A DNA stretch of 64,000 nt from Gammaproteobacteria bacterium (GCA_024639905.1 JAHEGE010000002.1:196580-260579), one strand, 5' to 3'. Shown: positions 52,598-63,207, counted from the first letter of the stretch. The notes: generated from the sequence alone by a model not told the origin. Numbers and translations: made by a program.

Positions 52598-54456
52598 GCG
52601 AAGCTGTATCCCACGCCGCGGTCGTCGACGCCTTCGACCACAAGGATTTTGTCGCGAATCTGAGCAGTCGCCCGGGAGTTTACCGCATGATGGATGTGGG
52701 CGAACGTGTGCTCTATGTCGGCAAAGCGCGCAACCTAAAGAAGCGCGTAGGTAGCTACTTCCGCGCCTCGGGGCTCACCACTAAGACGATGGCGATGGTG
52801 GCGAAGATCGCGCGCATCGAGATCAGCATTACCCACAGCGAGACCGAAGCCTTGCTGCTCGAACAGAGTCTCATTAAAGACCTCAAGCCGCCGTATAATA
52901 TTCAGCTGCGCGACGACAAATCCTATCCCTATATTTTGCTTACCGACCATGCCGAGTATCCGCGCTTGATGTTTTATCGTGGCAGCAAGGCGCGCAAGGG
53001 GCGTTATTTTGGTCCTTATCCCAGTGCTCATGCGACTCGCGACACGCTGCAACTTATGCAGAAAGTCTTCAAAGTAAGGCAGTGTCAGGAGAGCTACTTT
53101 AAGAATCGTACGCGGCCTTGTTTGCAATACCAGATAGAGCGCTGTACCGCGCCCTGCGTGGGGTTGATTTCTCCGGAAGATTACGCACGCGACGTGCGTT
53201 ACTCATCGCTCTTCTTGCAGGGTAAGAACACGGAGCTGACTACCGAGCTTGGGCGCAACATGGAGGCTGCCTCAGAGGCGCTCGAGTTTGAACGCGCGGC
53301 AAAGATTCGCGATCAGGTTGCGATGCTACGCCGCATTCAAGAAGACCAGGTCGTCGCGAATCAGGGCGAGGACGCTGATGTATTGGCAGTGGCGATGCAA
53401 AATGCCGGGGTATGCGTGCATGTCATTACCGTGCGCGCCGGCCGCATTCTTGGTAGCAAGAATTATTTCCCTAGGCATCGGCTTGCCTCTACTGCCGATG
53501 AGCTACTGAGCGATTTTATTTCGCAGAGCTATTTGTCAGATCAGGGTGGTGGCGCGTTACCTGCCGAACTTATCGTGTCGCATGCGTTAGACGACGTCGA
53601 GGCTCTCGCCGAGGCTATGACTTTCGTCGCTGGTCGTAAGGTGCGTCTGGTTAATCGTGTGCGCGGTCACCGGGCGAAGTGGCTTACGCTGGCAGCGACC
53701 AACGCGAACGAGGCGCTCGGTGCGCACCTCGCGAGCAAGCAGAACAGCAAGAAGCGCATCGCGTTGCTCCGTGATGCGCTCGGTCTTGAGTCGCTACCAG
53801 AGCGTATAGAATGCTTCGATATTAGTCATACGGGCGGCGAAGGGACGGTGGGATCCTGCGTGGTGTTTGATGCCGAAGGTGCAGTAAAGAACGACTATCG
53901 GCGTTTTAATATCGAAGGCATTACGGCAGGGGATGACTACGCGGCGATGGAACAGGTCCTTACGCGGCGGTTCGAGAGACTCACCAAGGGCGAAGGCAAG
54001 CTGCCCGATATACTGCTCATCGATGGCGGCAAAGGGCAGCTGACTCAGGCTGCGAATGTGCTCGCACGCTTTGAACTCGATTCGCTCCTGCTCCTCGGTA
54101 TTGCCAAGGGTATTAGCCGTCGAGCGGGGCAAGAGACGCTGTTTCTCAAAGAGGGTGAGCGCTTCAAAGAAGTCGCTATCGCCACCGAGTCCCCAGCATT
54201 GCATTTATTGCAGCAGGTGCGCGATGAGGCCCATCGCTTCGCGATAACGGCGCACCGACAGCGGCGCGGCAATACCCGCAAGCGCTCTCAGCTCGAAGAT
54301 TTGCCCGGCCTCGGACCAAAGCGCCGCCGTGAGTTGCTCAAACATTTCGGTGGCCAGCAGGGGCTCAAAAGGGCGTCGCAAAGCGAGCTCGCCAAAGTTA
54401 ACGGCATTAGCAGCAAACTTGCCGAGGCGATTTACGAGCACTTCCATGTTGACTAG
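52594..54456 (+). CDS. uvrC: excinuclease ABC subunit C
   Basis: GVYRMMDVGERVLYVGKARNLKKRVGSYF (GIY-YIG), CFDISHTGGEGTVGSCVVF, C-terminal HhH. Confidence 0.97.
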   Translation: MSEAVSHAAVVDAFDHKDFVANLSSRPGVYRMMDVGERVLYVGKARNLKKRVGSYFRASGLTTKTMAMVAKIARIEISITHSETEALLLEQSLIKDLKPPYNIQLRDDKSYPYILLTDHAEYPRLMFYRGSKARKGRYFGPYPSAHATRDTLQLMQKVFKVRQCQESYFKNRTRPCLQYQIERCTAPCVGLISPEDYARDVRYSSLFLQGKNTELTTELGRNMEAASEALEFERAAKIRDQVAMLRRIQEDQVVANQGEDADVLAVAMQNAGVCVHVITVRAGRILGSKNYFPRHRLASTADELLSDFISQSYLSDQGGGALPAELIVSHALDDVEALAEAMTFVAGRKVRLVNRVRGHRAKWLTLAATNANEALGAHLASKQNSKKRIALLRDALGLESLPERIECFDISHTGGEGTVGSCVVFDAEGAVKNDYRRFNIEGITAGDDYAAMEQVLTRRFERLTKGEGKLPDILLIDGGKGQLTQAANVLARFELDSLLLLGIAKGISRRAGQETLFLKEGERFKEVAIATESPALHLLQQVRDEAHRFAITAHRQRRGNTRKRSQLEDLPGLGPKRRRELLKHFGGQQGLKRASQSELAKVNGISSKLAEAIYEHFHVD

Positions 54457-54567
54457 TGAGTAGGCGATCAGAGGCAAGCATTGCCGTACAGGCTTGTGTA
54501 GAATAAAGCCTCGAGAAGTGTGCGCCCGCGAGGCGCATTGCGAGCGCTACTAGCGAGAAAACTGACT

Positions 54568-55119
54568 ATGACAAACTGGGCAAATCTCGCCTCATTAAGC
54601 CGTATTGCGCTTATCCCTATTATCGTCCTTTGCTACGAAGCCGACTTCGTCTATGCCGAGCTCGCCGCCGCGGGACTGTTTATTATCGGCAGCATCACGG
54701 ATTGGCTCGATGGGTATCTGGCCCGTAGATTAAATCTGGGTTCGGCATTCGGTGCTTTCCTTGATCCCGTGGCTGACAAGCTTTTCGTGACGGCGGTACT
54801 CATTCTCCTATTGGCTGACTATCCTGGCCTTCTTGTCCCTGCGTTATTAATAGTCGCACGTGAAATAACCATTTCGGCGCTGCGCGAGTGGATGGCGACA
54901 CGGGGTGTGCGCGATCTTGTCGCTGTGGCATGGGTAGGGAAGGTAAAGACGACGCTGCAAATGATCGCACTGGGATTGCTGCTTGGCACCAGCCCAACAA
55001 CGTTACCGATTCTGTTCCATTTAGGTCTTGGTCTTCTATGGCTTGCTGCGCTGCTCGGTCTATGGTCGCTAGGCTCTTATCTGCGAGCCGCGAAAGACAC
55101 GCTGTTGGATGTGAAGTAG
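54568..55119 (+). CDS. pgsA: CDP-diacylglycerol--glycerol-3-phosphate 3-phosphatidyltransferase
   Basis: DWLDGYLARRLNLGSAFGAFLDPVADK CDP-alcohol phosphatidyltransferase motif; uvrC-pgsA-tRNA synteny. ATG 54568 preferred. Confidence 0.95.
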   Translation: MTNWANLASLSRIALIPIIVLCYEADFVYAELAAAGLFIIGSITDWLDGYLARRLNLGSAFGAFLDPVADKLFVTAVLILLLADYPGLLVPALLIVAREITISALREWMATRGVRDLVAVAWVGKVKTTLQMIALGLLLGTSPTTLPILFHLGLGLLWLAALLGLWSLGSYLRAAKDTLLDVK

Positions 55120-55151
55120 GGAGTAAACGCTAACATTCTGTCTTTAAGCGC

Positions 55152-55179
55152 TTGACTTAAACCTGTTTGGCTTTAAAAT
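55152..55179 (+). promoter_or_regulatory. candidate promoter for the tRNA cluster
   Basis: TTGACT (55152-55157), 16 bp, TAAAAT (55174-55179), followed by a GC-rich discriminator. Confidence 0.6.
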
Positions 55180-55280
55180 AGCGCTCTCTCTGGATGGCAA
55201 CAGACCCCAGCCGTCAGACCTCCTTTATTCTGGGAGTTCACAGAGAAAAACTCAGGCACATGCCGGAGTCACCAGATAAA

Positions 55281-55356
<76 letters not shown>

Positions 55357-55534
55357 TCTCTTCTTATGTAAATCTGCTATTCAAATCTACTGAACAAACC
55401 TCTAAGCTTGTCTCGAGTGTAGCGCTCGCTTGCTATAGCTTTCGTTGTAGCGGAGTGGCAGGCTTGTGAGAAGAAAAAGTATGCCTCGGCGAGCAACCTT
55501 TGATATAGTTCGCCCTCGCACTAAATCGCGATAG

Positions 55535-55608
55535 GGCTGGGTGGCAGAGTGGTCATGCAGCGGACTGCAACTCCGTTAACGCCGGTTCGATTCCGACCCC
55601 AGCCTCCA
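55535..55608 (+). tRNA. tRNA-Cys (GCA)
   Basis: GGCTGGG...CCCAGCC-TCCA, anticodon loop CTGCAAC. Confidence 0.96.
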
Positions 55609-55715
55609 TTTCGATTTAGCCTTTTACCGAACTTCTCCTAAGTTGGGTTGTTCGGGTAAAGGATGCCCTTCGCGGCGCGCTCTCCGCGCACGTTGCAGCC
55701 GCAGCAAGCCCCCAA

Positions 55716-55802
55716 GCCCGGGTGGCGAAATTGGTAGACGCAAGGGACTTAAAATCCCTCGCCTGAAAGGGCGTGCCGGTTCGATTCCGGCCCCGGGCAC
55801 CA
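55716..55802 (+). tRNA. tRNA-Leu (TAA)
   Basis: GCCCGGG...CCCGGGC-ACCA, long variable arm, anticodon loop CTTAAAA. Confidence 0.97.
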
Positions 55803-55812
55803 TCGCTTAGTT

Positions 55813-57027
55813 TTAGTCCAGCAACCCAAATCCCATACGACCACGCTCGACTCGATGGCCTACGTCATTCACGTAGTCTGGGCCTATTGAGGCGATTGTC
55901 GGCGTGCCGCTGCCCATCATGGCAATGGTCAGTTCTCGGTTCAGTAAGTTGAGCACGCGCTCGACTCCGGCTTGGCCGAAGGCGCCAAGGCCCCAGCAAT
56001 AAGGGCGGCCGATACCGGCGGCCGTAGCACCGAGTGCGAGCGCCTTGTAGATGTCGGTACCGCGGCGAAAGCCGCCATCGACGATGACGGGGATGCGCCC
56101 GTTGACCGCCGCAATAACCTCAGGCAGACACTCGATTGTCGCGCGCTCTGTTTCCACCGCGCGGCCACCGTGGTTCGATACGACGATGCCGTCGGCTCCG
56201 TGTTTCACGGCAAGCGCAGCGTCCGCGCCGGTTTCGATACCTTTGATCAACACCTTCATGTTCGTCACTTCTTTCATGCGACCAATCACGCTCCAGGTAA
56301 GCGAGGAGTCGTTAAGCATGACGCCGCTCATATCTAGGCCGCGGAACGCAGGCTTCGATTGCCCCGTGTGGCAGACGCTGCAGTCGCGGTCGTCCTCACG
56401 CATAAGCAATGACTGAGTTTCAGTGTTGCGTCCGCCCGGCAGATCTATTGTGAGGGCGACGGCGGTCGCTCCCGCGGCTTCCGCACGTTGCAGCATGGCT
56501 ACAGTGTACTCCCAGCGGTTTGTGGGATAGAGCTGGAACCAGACCGGCGCGTCACGCGCCTCGATCACCGCTTCGATGGGCGTCGATGATTGAGTGGAGA
56601 GGATCATGTGGTGGCCGACCGCCGACGCGGCGCGCGCTGTGCCGAGTTCAGCGTCGGCGTGGTACGCCCCTTGACTCCCTACCGGGCAGATGACGATTGG
56701 CGATTTCGCCTGAGTGCCGAGCAGATCGATACTCAGGTCTGGGTTGCTAACGTCGACGAGACGGCGTGGACGAATCTGGAAGCGAGTGAACCCAGCACGA
56801 TTAGCGCGCAGGGTGGCGTCGCTGTCGACACCCGTATTGAGATAGCCAAAGTGTGCGGGAGGCATTTTTTCGCGCGCAATCGCCTCCATCTCAAACACAT
56901 TGATAACCTCTGTTGGGTCTTTAAGCCGCTCGCCCAGTGTTTCCTCGACCTCCTGTGCGAATGCAGAATAGCTAGTGAGCAGGGGGCTTGCGGCTAAGAA
57001 CTTGAGGAATTCGCGTTTCTGATTCAT
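55813..57027 (-). CDS. FMN-dependent alpha-hydroxy-acid dehydrogenase (LldD-like), probably exported, with internal CXXCH motif
   Basis: SNHGGRAVE active-site His motif, VLIKGI, IPVIVDGGFRRGTDIYKALALGATA; N-terminus KREFLKFLAASPLLTSYSAFA looks like a Tat-type signal; CSVCH at 56368-56382. Confidence 0.88.
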   Translation of the reverse strand: MNQKREFLKFLAASPLLTSYSAFAQEVEETLGERLKDPTEVINVFEMEAIAREKMPPAHFGYLNTGVDSDATLRANRAGFTRFQIRPRRLVDVSNPDLSIDLLGTQAKSPIVICPVGSQGAYHADAELGTARAASAVGHHMILSTQSSTPIEAVIEARDAPVWFQLYPTNRWEYTVAMLQRAEAAGATAVALTIDLPGGRNTETQSLLMREDDRDCSVCHTGQSKPAFRGLDMSGVMLNDSSLTWSVIGRMKEVTNMKVLIKGIETGADAALAVKHGADGIVVSNHGGRAVETERATIECLPEVIAAVNGRIPVIVDGGFRRGTDIYKALALGATAAGIGRPYCWGLGAFGQAGVERVLNLLNRELTIAMMGSGTPTIASIGPDYVNDVGHRVERGRMGFGLLD

Positions 57028-57143
57028 GGGCGGCTCTGTGAATGATTAACTGGATAGGTGATTTTATCGTGAGTGGATAGCGGCTCGCTCAGCCGTTAAT
57101 GTCTAAGATTAAGAGTATGAAAACTAATCGCTTTGCGTACGAT

Positions 57144-57172
57144 TGTCTAGGGTCTGCGGCTTAGCTACACTG
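57144..57172 (+). promoter_or_regulatory. candidate promoter for the gamma carbonic anhydrase-like gene
   Basis: TTGTCT, 17 bp, TACACT. Confidence 0.45.
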
Positions 57173-57205
57173 GTTACGAGATAAATTTTAAAAAGGATAA
57201 GCGAC

Positions 57206-57730
57206 ATGATATACAGCCTAGGCGACGATTCGCCGAAAACCGAGGGCGATGCTTTCTACGTCGCCGAGACTGCAACCGTATTGGGTAATGTCGTCCTGGA
57301 AAGGGACGCAAGCGTGTGGTTTGGCGCGGTGGTCCGTGGCGACACTGAGACAATCACCATAGGCGAGCGCAGTAATGTGCAAGATCTGTCGGTGTTGCAT
57401 GCGGATAAAGGCTTTCCTCTCGTTATCGAAAGCGACGTGACTATAGGTCACAAAGTAATGCTGCACGGTTGCACTATTGGCGCAGGCAGCCTCATCGGTA
57501 TTAATGCGGTAGTGCTTAACGGCGCGGTTATTGGCAAGGGTTGCTTAATAGCGGCTAACGCACTCATCACCGAAGGCATGATGGTGCCTGATGGCTCTGT
57601 GGTGATGGGGTCGCCCGGGAAAGTGCGCGGTCAGCTCGATGAGGCCCGCAAGCAGGCACTCATCGATTCGGCGACACACTATGTCGAGAACGCCAAGCGG
57701 TTTAAGGCGGGGCTAAAACCGATCGATTAA
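57206..57730 (+). CDS. gamma-carbonic anhydrase family protein (YrdA-like)
   Basis: Left-handed beta-helix hexapeptides; [40 protein letters not shown]. Confidence 0.94.
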   Translation: MIYSLGDDSPKTEGDAFYVAETATVLGNVVLERDASVWFGAVVRGDTETITIGERSNVQDLSVLHADKGFPLVIESDVTIGHKVMLHGCTIGAGSLIGINAVVLNGAVIGKGCLIAANALITEGMMVPDGSVVMGSPGKVRGQLDEARKQALIDSATHYVENAKRFKAGLKPID

Positions 57731-57756
57731 TTAAACCCTAATGCCGGCTGTGCCCT

Positions 57757-59088
57757 TTATGGATTCAACACCGAATAGCCGCGCACCGATTGGGGCTTGT
57801 TACTGTAGCTGTCGACGATCGCTTGCACCGCGGTCACTCCCACGTCTTGTCTTACGTTTAGGTGTGAGTAGGAGCTGATTTGCGTCATCATTATGCCGAC
57901 CATATTCTCCACGGGATCTACCCAGAAAATCGTGCCCCATGCGCCGCCCCAGGTAAATGAGCCCGGCGTTATGGGGTCCCGCGCGGTGCCAGGGTCGTTG
58001 AGGATGCCGAAGCCCAAGCCAAAATTGTAGCCGGGTCCCCTTATATAAATATCGTGATCGCCACTGTGATTGGAGATCATGAGGTTGACCGTTTTAGGGC
58101 TCAGCAGGCGCACGCCATCGAGCTCGCCGCCGTTTAGTAGCATCTGGCTAAAGCGCCAGTAATCGGCTGCGGTGGAGAAAAGCCCTGCGACGCCTCCGTA
58201 GTAGTCGCTGCCGAAGAACGGGACCGCGCTGTATTCAGGCGTACGATACACTTCAATAGTCTGACCAGGGCCCGTGGGTGAGTATACGGTAGCTACGCGC
58301 GCGCGCTTTTCTTCGGGCACGACATAGGATGTGTCGCTCATCTCAAGCGGATCGAGGATCCTCTTCTGCAAAAAGTCTTTTAACGGCTCACCTGCGATGC
58401 GCTCGACGAGCAGCGCAACGTAGTCCGTAGAGCTGCCGTACTGCCAATCCTCGCTTGGGTGAAAGGCGAGTGGCAAAGGGGCGCGCTTAATGAGTGTCGC
58501 CTCGAGGCTGCTTTCTCGTTGCAGTAGCGTCTGCTCGTCTTCGGTGAGCAAGTCGCGGCTAGGGTCCAGCCCAGTGGTGTGAGCTAATACATCACGGACG
58601 GTAATCGGTTGCCGGGGAGTCATGCGGTGGACGCCCGCGTCGTCCTCGATTAACACCTGCTTGTCTGCGATCTCCGGTATCCATTTGCTCACCGGGTCGG
58701 TAAGCAGGAAGCGGCCTTCTTCGTAAAGCATCATAAGTGCGGTAGAGACTATAGGTTTGGTCATGGACATGATGAAGAAGATCGTGTCCTGCTGCATCGG
58801 TTTATCGGCTTCTTTGTCCTGCCAGCCCTGGGTGCCGAAATGCGCGACCTTACCGTCGCGAGCGACTAGGGTCACCGTCCCCGCGAGCTGGTTGGCATCG
58901 ATATAGCGTTGCATGGCGGCGGGGAGTCGCTCGAGTCTTTCGCTCGACAGACCAACTCGTTCGGGACTGGTGCGTGGAAGCGACTGGGCGCTGACGCCAG
59001 TCGTGAAAATCGCTAATCCGACCCACAGCAAAATCTCGGCGCCGAGTGATAGAGGTTTTTGTGTTCTCGTTTCTGGCAATAATCGCAT
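57757..59088 (-). CDS. serine hydrolase, class C beta-lactamase/esterase family
   Basis: SMTK (SxxK) motif, signal peptide, YGSSTDYVALLVERI. Confidence 0.9.
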   Translation of the reverse strand: MRLLPETRTQKPLSLGAEILLWVGLAIFTTGVSAQSLPRTSPERVGLSSERLERLPAAMQRYIDANQLAGTVTLVARDGKVAHFGTQGWQDKEADKPMQQDTIFFIMSMTKPIVSTALMMLYEEGRFLLTDPVSKWIPEIADKQVLIEDDAGVHRMTPRQPITVRDVLAHTTGLDPSRDLLTEDEQTLLQRESSLEATLIKRAPLPLAFHPSEDWQYGSSTDYVALLVERIAGEPLKDFLQKRILDPLEMSDTSYVVPEEKRARVATVYSPTGPGQTIEVYRTPEYSAVPFFGSDYYGGVAGLFSTAADYWRFSQMLLNGGELDGVRLLSPKTVNLMISNHSGDHDIYIRGPGYNFGLGFGILNDPGTARDPITPGSFTWGGAWGTIFWVDPVENMVGIMMTQISSYSHLNVRQDVGVTAVQAIVDSYSNKPQSVRGYSVLNP

Positions 59089-59115
59089 GGTGAAGTCCTT
59101 TAAAGGCGCGCTACG

Positions 59116-60198
59116 CTATGGCGCTAAAGAGGCAGCGAAGCCGCTAATATCGCGTACGGTGGCGTGATAGACGTCGGGTATTGCGCCGACGAAAGAGCAG
59201 TCGGCGGCATGGCAAGTGCCATGCACCGTCCTGCCAACGGCGGAGACGCCCGCCGCGAGTAATTTGCGGTAGTAGGCGAGTCCTTCGTCGCGCAGTGGAT
59301 CGAGTTCATTGACCGACACCACGTGTGGAGGTAGGCCCGCGAGGTCCTCTCTCGTCGCGTGATAGGGCCAGGTGAGGGGATTGGTTGCGTTGGCGCCGCT
59401 GGGGTCGTAGGGTTTCACCAATGCGCTCATCGTCTTCATGTCGAGGAAGTACGCATCGTTCTCAACTAGCGAGGGCAGCTCTGCGGGCTGGCTGCCATAA
59501 AGGCCTGAAATATAAGGGCACTGTGCATAGACGCCGCGAATCTCGCCTAACCAGCCTTCTTGTTTAGCAAGCAGTGTTGTGGCGATAGACAAATTGCCGC
59601 CACCGGACTCGCCGCTCATGATGAGGTGAGAGATGCCTAGCTCGGCCTTGTTTGTTGCTACCCAACGCGCCGCGTCGGCGCAGTCGTGAAGTGCGGCGGG
59701 GAAGGGGTGATTGCCTAATGCGCCCGCGCCATTGCGAAATTCAACGCCGACGACAACCATGCCGGTAGCGGCGAGCTCGCTACGCCAGCGTGCGTAATTG
59801 GCATCAGCGGCGGTGAGAATCACCATGCCGCCGCCATGGGTGTGCACGACGCAGGGGAGTGGTGCGTTCTGCGCGTTGTGCCCACTTGGTGTGTGAATAT
59901 AAAGCGTAATCTCGTTACCATCGCGGCCTCTGATCACGCGCTCGCTCACCTCTACATTATTGGGGCCGGCAGCCGCGCCTGCGAGCATGCCAAACATCGC
60001 ACGCCAGCCTTCTTCGGCGGCTGCGGCGTAGGCGAGGCAAGTGGCTAGATCGCTGTCTGCGTTAACCGGGGGCTCGGCGGCTTGGCCATCTAGGCCAAGA
60101 GCTGCAAGCGCCGCTGCGAGCCTTGGATCGGTTCTAGGGTCAGTGCCTAGGCTCATGGTGGAATCGCCGAGTCGTCCTGGGAGTTGAGGTGATCGCAT
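59116..60198 (-). CDS. alpha/beta hydrolase, HSL-type (bacterial family IV) esterase
   Basis: THGGGMV oxyanion motif and GESGGGN nucleophile elbow. ATG 60198 preferred over ORF start 60387, which overlaps the MFS gene. Confidence 0.9.
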   Translation of the reverse strand: MRSPQLPGRLGDSTMSLGTDPRTDPRLAAALAALGLDGQAAEPPVNADSDLATCLAYAAAAEEGWRAMFGMLAGAAAGPNNVEVSERVIRGRDGNEITLYIHTPSGHNAQNAPLPCVVHTHGGGMVILTAADANYARWRSELAATGMVVVGVEFRNGAGALGNHPFPAALHDCADAARWVATNKAELGISHLIMSGESGGGNLSIATTLLAKQEGWLGEIRGVYAQCPYISGLYGSQPAELPSLVENDAYFLDMKTMSALVKPYDPSGANATNPLTWPYHATREDLAGLPPHVVSVNELDPLRDEGLAYYRKLLAAGVSAVGRTVHGTCHAADCSFVGAIPDVYHATVRDISGFAASLAP

Positions 60199-60248
60199 GA
60201 TTTTAAGTCTCTCCTTTTTTGTCGTTGTCTTAACTTGTCGCAGTGGTG

Positions 60249-61607
60249 CTATTCCGCTGCCAATGCAATATCTTCGTGGATTGTTTTGGTGGCACGGTAG
60301 TAGTGAAAGGCGCACCAGAGATTCACTAGTACGGTAAGCGACATTGCATAGCGCAGCGCGTCTACGCCATAAGCTGGCGTGAGCCAATCGCTCACCAGTC
60401 CGGTCATCATAGGGCCAAGGCCCAAACCGATTAGGTTGAGCACGAATAACAGAATAGCAGAGGCCATGGCACGCATGCGGATGCCCACTAAAAAGTGCGT
60501 CGCCGCGATGCAGGGGGCGAGATAGAGGCCGCCAAAAAACACGGGAATGAAATACGAGAACGCCGCGCTGTAGCCATCAGGCATGAGTAAGAACGAAATA
60601 AGAGCGAAGGGAATTGCCGCCAGTGTGGAGATAAACGGCACCCAAACATACCACGCCTTGTCGTCGCGCTTGTCCGCCATGCGGTCGGAGAGCCAGCCGC
60701 CTGCGAAGGTGCCCAAGAGTCCGCCGACACCAGCGATAAGACCGTAGTATAGGCCGACGTCGAGTATCGGCATGCTATGCACACGACCGAGAAATAGCGG
60801 CAGAAAATTTCCCATTCCATAAGTCACGAACGCGTGCAGTGCGCAGGCGAAGCTCAGATGGATAAACGAGCGGCGCGAGGCAAGGATGCGCATTACGTGG
60901 AAGAATCCTGGAGGAGCCACGTCCCGACGACCCTCGGCCATACCGCGAGGCGGTTCTTTGATGACGAAGCGCACGAGTAAGGAGAGAAAAACTCCCGGGA
61001 TGCCAACGACGATGAATGCCGTCCGCCAATCGAAATACTGAACTAAATAGGCGCCGCCGACAGTGCCAATCAAGATGCCGCCATAGACCCCTAAAGAATA
61101 AATAGACAGGGCGGTCGCGCGTTGTTTTGCAGGGAAGATGTCGGACACTATGGAGTGTGCGGGTGGCGAACCGCCGGCTTCGCCAATGCCGACACCGAAG
61201 CGTGCAGCGAACAACTGCCCGAAATTCTGAGCGAAGCCGCAAGCCGCGGTCATCACGCTCCAGATGGCTACAGACGCAGCGATGACGTTGCGGCGATTAC
61301 TGAGGTCAGCAAGCCGCGCAATAGGGATGCCAAGCACGGTATAGATAACTGCGAAGGCGAGACCCGAGAGCATGCCGAACTGGCCGTCGGTGAGCTGCAG
61401 GTCTTCGATAATGTAAGAGGCGAGCACGTTGATCACTTGGCGATCGACAAAATTGGAGATGTAGACGACGGTCAGGATGCCGAGCACTAGGTAGCGGTAG
61501 GTGGGGTTTGCATAAGCGGCGACTGTCTTACTTCGCGCGTCGTTTTCCGGGCTATTAGAAGAAGAGTCGTTATGTGGCGTAACGTTGGATCGAACTGCGT
61601 CGTTCAT
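60249..61607 (-). CDS. MFS transporter (spinster-like)
   Basis: About 12 TMs; [40 protein letters not shown]. Confidence 0.92.
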   Translation of the reverse strand: MNDAVRSNVTPHNDSSSNSPENDARSKTVAAYANPTYRYLVLGILTVVYISNFVDRQVINVLASYIIEDLQLTDGQFGMLSGLAFAVIYTVLGIPIARLADLSNRRNVIAASVAIWSVMTAACGFAQNFGQLFAARFGVGIGEAGGSPPAHSIVSDIFPAKQRATALSIYSLGVYGGILIGTVGGAYLVQYFDWRTAFIVVGIPGVFLSLLVRFVIKEPPRGMAEGRRDVAPPGFFHVMRILASRRSFIHLSFACALHAFVTYGMGNFLPLFLGRVHSMPILDVGLYYGLIAGVGGLLGTFAGGWLSDRMADKRDDKAWYVWVPFISTLAAIPFALISFLLMPDGYSAAFSYFIPVFFGGLYLAPCIAATHFLVGIRMRAMASAILLFVLNLIGLGLGPMMTGLVSDWLTPAYGVDALRYAMSLTVLVNLWCAFHYYRATKTIHEDIALAAE

Positions 61608-61748
61608 ACGGCTACCCTCGGCTTTTTATCGTTTTAATGCGAGTGGCTCGAGTATCACACAAGCAGACGCATTGACCAAGCTACCTCTTAAGGGCTATTT
61701 CGCGGCGCTAGCTATGCTATCTTAGGCGCCAAATTAGAGGTGTCTCCA

Positions 61749-63164
61749 ATGCATGATCCCGTCTGGACTTCGGTCATTCCCCCCTTGCTGGCAATCGGCC
61801 TTGCGATTGCCACGCGCCAAGTGATTCTGTCACTTAGCATCGGTATCTGGATGGGTGTTTGGCTGTTAGGTTCGAGCAATCCGGTTGCGGCGGCAGCAGG
61901 GGCTGTAGATGCGGTTATTTCGGTCTTTAGTGACGTAGGCGATACGCGGGTATTGGTGTTTACCCTAGTCATAGGCGGGCTGATAGCGACTATCGAAAAG
62001 CTTGGTGGCGTGCGCGGTTTCATTCATCTGCTGCAAGACCGCGAATGGATTACAGGGTCACGCAGAGCGCAGTGGCTTGCGTTTGGCACCGGCGTTGTCG
62101 TCTTCATCGAATCCAACATCACGCTATTAATCGCCGGAGCGATATCGCGGCCGTTGTTCGATCGCTTTCGCGTTTCACGCGAGAAACTGGCATACATTAT
62201 CGATGCTACGTCGGCGCCAATCTGCGTTCTTATCCCTTTAAACGCTTGGGGAGCGGTAATCGTGAGCCTGCTAGCATCAAGCGGCATAGAGAACCCAATC
62301 GATGTTTTCGTCGGCGCTATCGCGTTCAATTTCTATGCGCTGGCCGCTGTCGCCGTTTGTGCGGTAGTGATCGCCCGGGATATCGATATTGGCCCTATGC
62401 GGGCGGCGCAGGCGCGCACTCAGGCGGGTGAGTTCCTCTGGCCCAATGCCACGCCTATGGTCGATCCCAGCCTCCTCGATGTGCAGCAAGAACGCCAGCC
62501 AAAGGATTCTGCGCGTCTGATGCTGCTCCCTGTTCTCGCTTTGGTGGTCAGTATGCCACTCGGCTTGTTTATCACCGGCGATGGCGACCTGAGCGCAGGT
62601 TCGGGTTCTACTTCGGTGCTGTGGGCAGTGCTCGTCGCGCTAGGCGTCGCCTGGGCGTTCGCGTTGAGTGCGAGGCTTGCCTCGCTGGAGACGTTGATGC
62701 AACTGTTCTTGAAGGGCGCGGGTGGGTTGTTACCGGTTGCGATGATCTTGCTCTTCTCACTCGCCCTGGGCGATATCGCGAATGCGCTTGGCACCGGGGT
62801 GTATGTGGCGCAGTTGGCGCAAGAAGCCATACCCACTGCATTTCTCTTGCCGCTGCTGTTTTTGTTATCAGCATTTATCGCGTTCTCTATTGGCTCTAGC
62901 TGGGGCACTTTCGCTATCATGATACCGCTGGCGATGCAGCTCGTCGGGGCTCTGGATATGAATGCCTCGCTGTTCTTGGCGGCAGTGTTGTCGGGTTCGG
63001 TATTTGGCGATCACGCCTCGCCGATAAGCGATACGACGGTGGTGGCATCGATGGCGGCGGCGACGGATCATATCGACCACGTGCGTACGCAGTTGCCTTA
63101 TGCGCTCGTGAGCGCTGCGATAGCCACGCTCGCGTTTTTTGGCGCGGGCCTAGTCATGCTCTAA
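61749..63164 (+). CDS. NhaC-family Na+/H+ antiporter-like protein
   Basis: Multiple TMs; GSSWGTFAIMIPLAMQL and LSGSVFGDHASPISDTTVVAS motifs. Confidence 0.9.
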   Translation: MHDPVWTSVIPPLLAIGLAIATRQVILSLSIGIWMGVWLLGSSNPVAAAAGAVDAVISVFSDVGDTRVLVFTLVIGGLIATIEKLGGVRGFIHLLQDREWITGSRRAQWLAFGTGVVVFIESNITLLIAGAISRPLFDRFRVSREKLAYIIDATSAPICVLIPLNAWGAVIVSLLASSGIENPIDVFVGAIAFNFYALAAVAVCAVVIARDIDIGPMRAAQARTQAGEFLWPNATPMVDPSLLDVQQERQPKDSARLMLLPVLALVVSMPLGLFITGDGDLSAGSGSTSVLWAVLVALGVAWAFALSARLASLETLMQLFLKGAGGLLPVAMILLFSLALGDIANALGTGVYVAQLAQEAIPTAFLLPLLFLLSAFIAFSIGSSWGTFAIMIPLAMQLVGALDMNASLFLAAVLSGSVFGDHASPISDTTVVASMAAATDHIDHVRTQLPYALVSAAIATLAFFGAGLVML

Positions 63165-63207
63165 GGCTTTAGCCAGTGAGCGGCCATACAGGACGGGATT
63201 TGAAATA

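Noticed and set aside
55609-55715. Imperfect inverted repeat CCTTTTACCGAAC...GTTCGGGTAAAGG between tRNA-Cys and tRNA-Leu
   Set aside because: Needs bulges, has no T-tract; likely a processing spacer structure at most.
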